Of a DNA stretch of 64,000 nt, positions 56,118 to 64,000 are shown in pieces (position 1 is the stretch's first letter; each line of letters opens with the position of its first letter). Both the position numbers and the translations under genes were made by a program. Under the pieces are notes generated by a model, which made no database searches, was not told where the DNA came from, and worked only from the letters and a program-made list of their open reading frames with translations. The DNA is from Acinetobacter sp. SAAs474 (GTDB lineage Bacteria; Pseudomonadota; Gammaproteobacteria; Pseudomonadales; Moraxellaceae), in contig NZ_CP127915.1 in the NCBI RefSeq assembly GCF_032823475.1, positions 372,001-436,000 of the forward strand. The letters run 5' to 3'.

Positions 56118-59100
56118 TTAATCCTTAATCGCATGTTGATAACAAAAAATAGGAGCATACAATCGATAAGCATAGTCTTCACATGCTGCTTGCAACAGCA
56201 GTAAAGCGTCCTGCTGCTGTAAAATAAACTGCCAATCGCGATGAAATTTACTGGCCTCATTGGCCGTAACATCAAAAGAACTAAACTGTCCGTTATCATT
56301 CCATAGCTTTAAGATTTCAGGCATCTGATCCAGCAACATCCGCCCCTGCTCATCGCCATGCCAGCTCAAGACCTGATCCTTTTCCATACATTTTAAAAGC
56401 AACGCAGCAGGCAATACCAAAGGTTGAGATTGTCCATAACGCCAAGCCTTTAACCATTCAGTTAAATATTGTCTGGCTTGCTCTGAACTCACGCCTTGAC
56501 AGATAATCGTTTGATCACTAAAAACCATAATACGTTGATAGTCTGTACCTCCCTGACCTAAATTTAAATAAGCCAACCAAAGTAAATATTCTAACCAAAG
56601 TTTGGCACGACGATTGGCACGTGCACTGGCAGCACTGAGCGTTACCCAGTCGGGATGATGTTGTTTGGGTAAGCTAATATTCATATATAACTGAGCTTCT
56701 ATACGCCATAACTGTGATGTTGTGACGGTTTCAGTCGCTGCATAACACTGTAAACGCTGCTGAAGTTGGCGTTGTTCTAACTGGCTCATCTGCCATGCAC
56801 TGTGCTGAATTTTACCTACAGGCAATTGATCCATCAGTAATGCTGGATCCGCCAGACCATCATGTTGATGTAAAAAATGTCGTATGCTATAGCGTGCTAA
56901 ACCATCCAGTAATAAAGGCTCAAATTGATCAGGAATATCCTGAGGATTTAAATTTTGTACGCCTATACTTTTTAGATATAAACGTGCAGGAAAGGTAATA
57001 TCGTTAATCCATTGCTGGCTATCTAAAACTTGAACATCTTGATCTAATACAGGATAGGCGACATTGGCCCATTGTTGAGCTGAACCTTGTGCATAACGAA
57101 TTTGCTGTGCAACCCGAAACCATTGATCTTGATAGCGAATTTTAGATGAATTTTCAAAACCATTCGGATCAAAAGGCTGTAAGGGATGAACATGATATAA
57201 AGATTGTAGATGTTGAGGTACGGCCAAACCATTGAGCATTACCGTTTGCATGGTGGCATGATGTGGATCTGGTCTAATAATCAGTGTTAAGTGTTGAATA
57301 AGCTCTTGTAAAACATGTGATGGCTCTCGAACCTCACCATCACTGACGTCAAAACCATTATAAAATAACCACAGATTCTCTTGAGCCAACAACAATACAT
57401 CTAAAAATGCACCTTGATCATCCTCTAAGCGTGAACGATCGCCCAATTGAGGTTTGAGAAGTTGCATCAAATCAAAAGGTAAATGAACATTACGGTTGGG
57501 AAATTTACCACTATCCAAGTTAAGCATGACAACCAGTTTATAAGGCACTGGACGAATTTGTCCAATTTGACTAAACGTAATATATCCTGTTGGTTCTGCC
57601 TGCTCTAATTGCCCCTCAATCATTTGATTAATTTCTGCAATTAAATACGGTAGTGGTAATGATAGATAATCTAAAGCATGCTGTTGATCTTGATCATAAA
57701 AGTTAGCCAAAGTTAACATACGTTGATACTTTTTAATGATGGTATATACCGTATTTAATGCCTCCACTCCAGCCTGTATAAACTCAGAGACATCTTGCAT
57801 TAAACGTTCAAACCACTGCTCCACATGCAATATTTCGCCCAATTCATGCCCAATCATCCAGTCACGACGATGTAAAAAATCTTGGTAGATTTCGATTAAT
57901 TTTGCAATGAGTTCAAAATCACTGGGTAATACTTGTCCATCACTGAGTATATTTTGAAATACGGTATGTTCAGGGATGGCAATACCCAAAGCTAAACGAT
58001 CTAAAGCAAATTTAAAACTAAAACGATAATCTTGATCTGAGTGACTTAAGCTTTGCTGTAAATGAATATCATCAAAACCACGTTTAAAACCTGCTTTTTC
58101 CAACAGAATCACCATACGGCGCACTTGATTAATCTCTAAATCATAACGACATAAGGTGGCATTTAAACTTAACCAATCGGCAAAATCTTCTAAATAAAAA
58201 CGCCCTTGAACCAATTCAATACGCCCCAACACAGCACGCCAAGCATGTTGAACATCTAAACGCATGACCCCTGCAATTTGAATTGGTAAATAAATCGAAT
58301 CCGTACTTAATCGTTCCTTGCTATTCGCTGTATAAGGTGGAGGAGCAAAATGACTGCGAATCAGTGGTTCTAACTGCTTTAAATTTGGCATGAGCACCAA
58401 AATATCACTCGGTTTACGAGGCTGTTGTATGGTGCTTTTCGATAGCCAGTCAATTAAATGATCTTTTAATACCTCTAGTTGACGTTGAGCAGAATGACAG
58501 ACATGGATTTGTATTGAATCATCGTTGGGTTGTAAAACATAATGATGAGGCTCAGGTTCGGCCAAATATAAAATATCTGATTGTACTTTGGCCAATAAAT
58601 GATCAGCATATTCGTTGACAAATAAGTCTGCCCACATCCCCTCTTCACCAGAAGACAAACTGGATAATAAGGAAAAATGATCACGTGCCTGTTTACCTAA
58701 ACGAGTCAATAGCGGATGACGGGATTCACGGTTCTGTGCATTAAAATTTAAACTAAACTCGGCAAAAAATTGCTGAATTTCAGCATCGGTAGCGTGAGGA
58801 TTTTTTTCAATAAAACGCTCTTTAACACGTACATCATAACGTGTCTTCCAGTGTGGATCGACACTATCTGCCCAGTATTCTTGTGAAGGATTATAATGAA
58901 AGACAAAAATATCAATATATTGCCCCAGTTGTCTTAAAAAGTTTAATTGGCTGGGAGGCAGATCTAACAAAGTAAATACCACCAATTGTGGTGGTAGTTT
59001 TTTAAGTGCCTCATCAGGCCGAAGAGGATCTCCCAATGCTTGCCAAAACAACTGATCAATCTGTTGTATTTCGATAAAATCCTGTGAAAAACCCTGTTGC

Positions 59101-59741
59101 CATAACCAACGTTGCCATCCTTCTAACTCTTGTGCCTGCTGTAAAGTAAAAGCAGAAATTTCTGTATTGCTATTAAAAAACATGTGCTCAATATCTAAAA
59201 CACCATGTTCATGCCAGTGATTCAACCATTCACTACGATAAGTCATATAATGACTAAATAACTTAGAGACTTGCTCTGCAACCCAATACAACATATCTTG
59301 TTTTTTAAGCTGTTGTGCCATGCCATATTCGACTTGCTCGGCACTGGCATAAATACGTTGAATTATTGGAAATAATGGATGTTGTTGATCTAGGTGAGAT
59401 TGTTCATGTTCAATATAGGGCTTGAGTAATTGGAAAATGCGCCATTTAATAATAATACGTGGGATATTGGCTTTACGTACTTTATCTTTATGCGCATCTA
59501 AAACCCACTGATAAGCAGACCACTGGAAACCACGAATACGGTGATAAAACTGTATATTGGCGCTAATTCCTTGTTGTTCAGCAATCTGTGTATTGAGCCA
59601 TGTCTCAATGGCCGCAGAAGGAACAATAATATGCTGTGTTTTTAACGCGTCAAATGGACTTAATGTGCTCTGTTTTGTAGTCTTTAACATTGCATGTAAT
59701 AAAACATCAATGCGTTGACTTTGAATCACATGAATCCCCAT
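56118..59741 (-). CDS. recC: exodeoxyribonuclease V gamma chain
   Basis: Chi-recognition and scaffold subunit of RecBCD, 1207 residues. It starts MGIHVIQSQRIDVL and has RecC hallmarks such as IIVPSAAIETWLN, DILVLMPNLKQLEPLI, LDSGKFPNRNVHLPFDLM and RLEDDQGAFLDVLLLAQ. As in other RecC proteins the helicase-like domains lack functional Walker motifs. AGGAAA precedes the ATG. First gene of the recC-recB-recD unit. Chi sequences of Acinetobacter are not known to me, so specificity is open. Confidence 0.95.
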   Translation of the reverse strand: MGIHVIQSQRIDVLLHAMLKTTKQSTLSPFDALKTQHIIVPSAAIETWLNTQIAEQQGISANIQFYHRIRGFQWSAYQWVLDAHKDKVRKANIPRIIIKWRIFQLLKPYIEHEQSHLDQQHPLFPIIQRIYASAEQVEYGMAQQLKKQDMLYWVAEQVSKLFSHYMTYRSEWLNHWHEHGVLDIEHMFFNSNTEISAFTLQQAQELEGWQRWLWQQGFSQDFIEIQQIDQLFWQALGDPLRPDEALKKLPPQLVVFTLLDLPPSQLNFLRQLGQYIDIFVFHYNPSQEYWADSVDPHWKTRYDVRVKERFIEKNPHATDAEIQQFFAEFSLNFNAQNRESRHPLLTRLGKQARDHFSLLSSLSSGEEGMWADLFVNEYADHLLAKVQSDILYLAEPEPHHYVLQPNDDSIQIHVCHSAQRQLEVLKDHLIDWLSKSTIQQPRKPSDILVLMPNLKQLEPLIRSHFAPPPYTANSKERLSTDSIYLPIQIAGVMRLDVQHAWRAVLGRIELVQGRFYLEDFADWLSLNATLCRYDLEINQVRRMVILLEKAGFKRGFDDIHLQQSLSHSDQDYRFSFKFALDRLALGIAIPEHTVFQNILSDGQVLPSDFELIAKLIEIYQDFLHRRDWMIGHELGEILHVEQWFERLMQDVSEFIQAGVEALNTVYTIIKKYQRMLTLANFYDQDQQHALDYLSLPLPYLIAEINQMIEGQLEQAEPTGYITFSQIGQIRPVPYKLVVMLNLDSGKFPNRNVHLPFDLMQLLKPQLGDRSRLEDDQGAFLDVLLLAQENLWLFYNGFDVSDGEVREPSHVLQELIQHLTLIIRPDPHHATMQTVMLNGLAVPQHLQSLYHVHPLQPFDPNGFENSSKIRYQDQWFRVAQQIRYAQGSAQQWANVAYPVLDQDVQVLDSQQWINDITFPARLYLKSIGVQNLNPQDIPDQFEPLLLDGLARYSIRHFLHQHDGLADPALLMDQLPVGKIQHSAWQMSQLEQRQLQQRLQCYAATETVTTSQLWRIEAQLYMNISLPKQHHPDWVTLSAASARANRRAKLWLEYLLWLAYLNLGQGGTDYQRIMVFSDQTIICQGVSSEQARQYLTEWLKAWRYGQSQPLVLPAALLLKCMEKDQVLSWHGDEQGRMLLDQMPEILKLWNDNGQFSSFDVTANEASKFHRDWQFILQQQDALLLLQAACEDYAYRLYAPIFCYQHAIKD

Positions 59742-60042
59742 TTTGCGTTTCCTTTCTTTAATTACTCAGTCAATTTTTGGATTATTGATGATATCGTGCA
59801 GTGTGTCTATGATGCATTTGCAAAACTGCTTGTGCATAAATTTTTAAACAAAATTGTCATTTAACTATTATAAAGTGATTAATATCACAGTGTTTCAGCA
59901 AAAAATATACAAATTACGATAACTTAGCACTAAACTCTTATAAAACTGCGTTATACACTTAAGCCATACGATGACTTTTGATTTGATCTTCGCTAGACAT
60001 AAAATACCGCCATCTTTTAATCAATAAATACAATGGATTTAT
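59742..60042. other. divergent intergenic region recC / DUF697-like gene
   Basis: About 300 bases. It should hold promoters for both genes; I could not place a confident one and see no other feature. Confidence 0.4.
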
Positions 60043-60552
60043 ATGATGAAAATAGACAATCTTCCTCAATCAATTGATAGCAATTTAAATTTAGAACAAG
60101 TACGTGAAGAATGTCTTGCACTCAGCAAAAAACGTGCTTACTTTTCTGCTGGTGCAGCAATTGTTCCACTGCCTTTTTTTGATGTGATGATTGATGTGAG
60201 TATTTTATCGCAACTGATTCCACAAATTAGCGCACGATTTGGATTAGCACCGGAACATATCAGTGTTTATGATCCTGCCACCAAGCAGATACATTGGCAA
60301 GAATTACGTAAACGTGGCATTGAATTCTCTGGATTAGTGATTGCACGTACGGCGATTAAAAAATCTATCAATAATGCGGCTGCCAAATATATCACCAAGC
60401 AAGTCACCAAATTTATTCCAATTGGTGGGCAAATCATTGCTGCAAGTTTAGGTTACTTGGTGATGAAAAAAGTCGCTGAAGCACATATTAATGACTGCTA
60501 TCAATTAGCCAAAAAAATTCAAGCGAAGCAAACGATACAACAGGTTAATTAA
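60043..60552 (+). CDS. DUF697-like membrane-associated protein, function unknown
   Basis: A 169-residue protein. A central hydrophobic region (SAGAAIVPLPFFDVMIDVSILSQLIPQISARFGL) with an LPFFD/VPF-D pattern, and a second one (FIPIGGQIIAASLGYLVMKKVAEAHI) recall DUF697/YcjF-type helical domains found next to GTPases or alone. No GTPase is nearby. Two adjacent ATG codons are possible starts; GGA lies upstream. Confidence 0.55.
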   Translation: MMKIDNLPQSIDSNLNLEQVREECLALSKKRAYFSAGAAIVPLPFFDVMIDVSILSQLIPQISARFGLAPEHISVYDPATKQIHWQELRKRGIEFSGLVIARTAIKKSINNAAAKYITKQVTKFIPIGGQIIAASLGYLVMKKVAEAHINDCYQLAKKIQAKQTIQQVN

Positions 60553-60716
60553 AACGGTCATCGTCTTTAATTCAATACCTCAGCTAAAGTCGCTAACGCG
60601 ACTTTATACAATACAATCCGTAAATAACTTCAGCAAACCAACAGGCAGCATGCCTGTGATCTAGACGTCTGTTAGATACTGTTGCATGCGATATACAAGC
60701 GCGCAAGCTGTAAAAC

Positions 60717-62132
60717 TCACGCTTTTAACTGTGTCAGAATATGCTGTAGCACGTCCAAACGTGCACGATATTTATCATTGGTTGCAATCACATGCCATGG
60801 TGCATATTGCGTATTCGTCCGTTGCAATAGATCTGCAGCTTGCTGTAAATACTCATCCCAATGGCTACGATTACGCCAATCTTCATCGGTAATTTTAAAG
60901 CGTTTATGCGGCATACTTTGACGTGCTGTAAAACGTTTTTCCTGCTCATCTTTACTAATCGCTAACCAAAATTTAATCACGACAGTCTGATGATCCGATA
61001 AATCTTTTTCAAAGCGATTAATTTCAGCATAAGCACGTTGCCATTCAACCTCACTGGCAAACCCTTCAGTTCGTTCAACCAGAACACGACCGTACCAACT
61101 ACGATCAAAGATCGTAATTTTTTCATCCGGTTGAATTTTAGTCCAAAACCGCCATAAATATGGCCGAGCAAGTTCATATTTATGTGGTGCAGAAATACTA
61201 TAAATTTCATACTCACGTGGATCAAGCTTCTTTACAATACGTTTAATTGCACCGCCCTTACCCGCAGCATCCATTCCTTCAAATAAAATCACGATATTAC
61301 GTGCATCTTGACGTAATGCATCAGCAACTTTTTTACTCAATTTTTTTAATTCTATTTTATATGCTGCTTTATCCATACTCGCTTCAGTTGGGTGCAGTAA
61401 GGATTCTGGAATGATCGCTTGCTGCCAAACACTTTGAGCTTTACGTAAATGTGCTGGGCAATGCTTTAACGCTTTTAAAATATGTTGGGCAAATTTTTGA
61501 TCGCGTTGTTTTTTATCTTCACAGTCAATCACCAACCAATCTTCGGTAAAGCGTTGGCGTAATTTTTGTACTGTGTCATATTGCTTTTGGCTACGCCAAT
61601 CCAAACCATGTAATTTATGCCAACGAATCTCACTTGGATCCATACTATCTAGACGTTTTTGTAATGATTTCCATGACAAATCAAACCAAACTTTAATGAC
61701 ATCAACATGATTGTTTTTTAAGTCTTGCTCAAAAGCACGCATACGATCAACATAATGATCAAATAAAGTTTCATCTATGGGTAACACCACATTCATGGTG
61801 GTGGATAATAAGTCACCATACCAGTTGCCAAACATCACCAATATTTGTCCTTCAGCAGGAATAAATTGGGCATAAGGACGCCAAAATGGATAATGATCAG
61901 AAAAAGGATGTGGCGCATCTGCTTTTACTTTTAAATACCGTGGATCAACCCATTCTCTAAGCTGCTTTACGGCCTCACCTTTACCCGCCAATTCAATTCC
62001 ACTGACTAAAATCACTAAACTTTTTGCTTTTGCAGTGCCTTGGGTATTTTTTAAGGCATATTGTGCTTCAATCAGGTCAACCGATAATTGGTCTTCAGCA
62101 ATCATTTTAAAATCATTATTTTCAGTGACCAT
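60717..62132 (-). CDS. pap: polyphosphate:AMP phosphotransferase (two fused PPK2 domains)
   Basis: Transfers phosphate from polyphosphate to AMP, giving ADP. The 471-residue protein has two PPK2 domains in tandem. In the N-terminal copy the P-loop reads ILVSGIELAGKGEAVKQL (about residues 40-57). In the C-terminal copy it reads ILFEGMDAAGKGGAIKRI, followed by IFDRSWYGRVLVER, the usual lid/catalytic region. The altered first P-loop suggests that the C-terminal domain is the catalytic one. Size and layout match the Pap enzyme known from Acinetobacter johnsonii. Monocistronic. Confidence 0.92.
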   Translation of the reverse strand: MVTENNDFKMIAEDQLSVDLIEAQYALKNTQGTAKAKSLVILVSGIELAGKGEAVKQLREWVDPRYLKVKADAPHPFSDHYPFWRPYAQFIPAEGQILVMFGNWYGDLLSTTMNVVLPIDETLFDHYVDRMRAFEQDLKNNHVDVIKVWFDLSWKSLQKRLDSMDPSEIRWHKLHGLDWRSQKQYDTVQKLRQRFTEDWLVIDCEDKKQRDQKFAQHILKALKHCPAHLRKAQSVWQQAIIPESLLHPTEASMDKAAYKIELKKLSKKVADALRQDARNIVILFEGMDAAGKGGAIKRIVKKLDPREYEIYSISAPHKYELARPYLWRFWTKIQPDEKITIFDRSWYGRVLVERTEGFASEVEWQRAYAEINRFEKDLSDHQTVVIKFWLAISKDEQEKRFTARQSMPHKRFKITDEDWRNRSHWDEYLQQAADLLQRTNTQYAPWHVIATNDKYRARLDVLQHILTQLKA

Positions 62133-62339
62133 TATTATACTCTTGGCTTTATAGTCATGTGATTATAACTTGATCTATATCATTTTTTTGTGTTTTTACA
62201 TTATTAAAATAATATAATTAAAATAATATATTTTTATCATAAAACTATTGGATTATTCACAATTAGTGATCCAATGCTATAGCTGCTTTAAACAGATCGT
62301 TTTACACTTCCTGTTTAGCTCAACATCTTAAGGACATAT

Positions 62340-63044
62340 ATGGCTAAGCTTGCTGTATTCGATACGCTTTTAGAACGTTACCATCAGTTGGATTATCATC
62401 GTGATCAAAAAATTTTTCAGCGATTACAAGAAGTACAATCATGGAAACGTACACGTCTTCAATACACGCATCGACAACTATTCTCAGAAAAAGCCAATGT
62501 CATGATGGCAGAATATTTTTTAAATCGTTTATATGGTGGTCCAGATTTTGATCAATTGGCAGCACAAATTGCACGCTTAATGCAATTTGCCCATAAGGCG
62601 GAAAAACTGATTCCAGAAAATGCGCTTAAAACAGGAACATTAGCCATTTCATTGGCAATTTTAGCCGTACAGCTCGATGAGGATATTGCCGTACAACTAT
62701 TAAAAGACTACCCAGCATCCCAAGCCATTGATGATGAAATGATGCGTCTAAGCTATTTAAAACTCGACCAGCTGAATAGCCGTCAAACCCAATTAAAGAT
62801 GCTTAATGAACTGGGGCTATATTTAGATCGATATATGCGTTCATTTATGATTTATACCGCCTTTAAAATGTGTAAAAGTACCGCATATAAATATCAGTTT
62901 ATAGCCATGTATCAATTTATAGAGGAAGGTTTCGCTGCGATTAAGCCACTCAAATCTGCTGAAAAATTTATTCATCTATTTACCTCACTAGAACAAAAAG
63001 TGATTGAGAAAGTGCATACAGGCCACCCAGATCCATTTAAATAA
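62340..63044 (+). CDS. conserved protein of unknown function
   Basis: A 234-residue soluble, helical protein with no signal peptide. A segment AEYFLNRLYGGPDFDQLAAQIARLM recalls an FFL-x2-LYG-P motif seen in a group of uncharacterised proteobacterial proteins. I cannot assign a function. AAGGA stands 6 bases before the ATG. It is 130 bases upstream of ubiE on the same strand. Confidence 0.75.
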   Translation: MAKLAVFDTLLERYHQLDYHRDQKIFQRLQEVQSWKRTRLQYTHRQLFSEKANVMMAEYFLNRLYGGPDFDQLAAQIARLMQFAHKAEKLIPENALKTGTLAISLAILAVQLDEDIAVQLLKDYPASQAIDDEMMRLSYLKLDQLNSRQTQLKMLNELGLYLDRYMRSFMIYTAFKMCKSTAYKYQFIAMYQFIEEGFAAIKPLKSAEKFIHLFTSLEQKVIEKVHTGHPDPFK

Positions 63045-63174
63045 GCTAAACTAGGACGATTTTTCTGTATATTATTCATAACAATCGTATGATGATTGCT
63101 GTACAACGACCAATAATCTGTCATCATGCATGCACTGCAACATTTAACCCTATTTTTTGTTAGGAGTGACTCGA

Positions 63175-64000
63175 ATGTCGAATGAAGACCAAACACTGAC
63201 TACAACAACCAAGTCGACACAACATACAGACACAGTGAGTCCATTCTTGACTGAGCCACTTCCTCAAGGTGCGCCTCAAGGACAACAACAGTCTTTACAG
63301 CAGCAAGTAGATACTCCGACGAATACAGCTATTCCTAAATATAATCTACCACGTGGTGCCGATAGTGGCCGTGTAGGTCATACTACTCACTTTGGCTACC
63401 AAACGGTAAACAGTGAAGAAAAAGCACAAAAAGTTGCTGAGGTTTTTCATTCTGTTGCCAGCAAATACGATATTATGAATGACCTGATGTCATTTGGTAT
63501 CCATCGTTTATGGAAACGTTTTGCCATTAATATGTCTGGTGTACGTCGTGGTCAGCATGTCCTTGATATTGCTGGTGGTACAGGTGATCTTGCCAAAGTA
63601 TTTAGTCGTGAAGTTGGTCCAAGCGGTCATGTGGTGTTGTCAGATATCAACGAATCAATGCTGAATGTAGGACGTGATCGTTTAATTAATGCAGGCTGTA
63701 GCAATGTTGATTTCGTACTGGCCAATGCAGAAACGCTGGAACCTTTTGCAGATAACAGTTTTGATTTAGTCACTATTTCTTTTGGTCTACGCAATGTAAC
63801 AGATAAAGATGCTGCACTTGCTGCAATGTATCGTGTCCTCAAACCAGGCGGCCGTTTACTAATTCTAGAGTTCTCTAAACCAGTATTTGAACCATTCTCT
63901 AAACTGTATGACTTATATTCATTCACAGCATTACCAATCATGGGTAAAATTGTTGCAAATGATGCGGAAAGTTATAAATATCTAGCAGAATCGATTCGTA
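63175..64000 (+). CDS. ubiE: ubiquinone/menaquinone C-methyltransferase UbiE (cut by window edge)
   Basis: SAM-dependent methyltransferase of ubiquinone synthesis. The UbiE body begins at about residue 70 (TTHFGYQTV), followed by [24 protein letters not shown], motif [26 protein letters not shown] and [17 protein letters not shown]. Compared with E. coli UbiE there is an extra N-terminal segment of about 62 residues, rich in Gln, Thr and Pro. The start is well supported: AGGAG lies 8 bases before the ATG. The last part of the gene is beyond the window. Confidence 0.93.
   Translation, partial: MSNEDQTLTTTTKSTQHTDTVSPFLTEPLPQGAPQGQQQSLQQQVDTPTNTAIPKYNLPRGADSGRVGHTTHFGYQTVNSEEKAQKVAEVFHSVASKYDIMNDLMSFGIHRLWKRFAINMSGVRRGQHVLDIAGGTGDLAKVFSREVGPSGHVVLSDINESMLNVGRDRLINAGCSNVDFVLANAETLEPFADNSFDLVTISFGLRNVTDKDAALAAMYRVLKPGGRLLILEFSKPVFEPFSKLYDLYSFTALPIMGKIVANDAESYKYLAESIR

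Overview
The window is an AT-rich chromosomal segment of a gammaproteobacterium, most likely an environmental Acinetobacter. The basis is the overall gene repertoire: a fused two-domain polyphosphate:AMP phosphotransferase like that described from A. johnsonii, rne next to rluC, rpsO-pnp, a recCBD block, glyQS and DUF1285. No 16S gene is present, so species cannot be named. Most of the window is ordinary core chromosome with two accessory segments.

Region 1 (1-9115) is an aromatic-acid catabolic cluster. It holds the alpha and beta subunits of a phenylpropionate/cinnamate-type ring-hydroxylating dioxygenase (hcaE, hcaF), a divergent LysR regulator (hcaR-like), a C-C bond hydrolase (mhpC-like), an OprD-family porin and the complete lower meta pathway (mhpD, mhpF, mhpE). 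The missing steps (ferredoxin, reductase, dihydrodiol dehydrogenase, extradiol dioxygenase) are not in the window and may lie just beyond its left edge. Separate terminators break the cluster into several transcription units.

Region 2 (9579-23756) is housekeeping: a HAD phosphatase, rluC, rne with a long structured leader and a 9-bp in-frame tandem repeat, an acyl-CoA synthetase, three identical tRNA-Lys(UUU) genes, a lipoprotein, a PspC-domain protein, an HPP-CBS membrane protein and glyQS.

Region 3 (24008-33498) is accessory. It has a ketoacyl synthase III-like pseudogene with two in-frame stops, a solitary TnpB element whose stop codon lies inside its end hairpin, and a basic amino acid decarboxylase-antiporter operon followed by an outer-membrane barrel and a second, convergent antiporter. 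The decarboxylase has a perfect palindrome upstream and a 13-bp intercistronic hairpin downstream.

Region 4 (34008-64000) is mostly core: small lipoproteins and secreted proteins, a D-2-hydroxyacid dehydrogenase, methyltransferases, trmB, yacG, hemH, murI, ETF-ubiquinone oxidoreductase, pnp, rpsO, a candidate small RNA, recC-recB-recD, the polyphosphate:AMP phosphotransferase, an unknown conserved protein, and ubiE running off the right edge.

I saw no CRISPR array, prophage or obvious new defence system. The best candidates for new biology are the small RNA near 50330-50434, the rne leader, the solo TnpB with an altered RuvC-II motif, and the decarboxylase/antiporter island with its palindromic operator.
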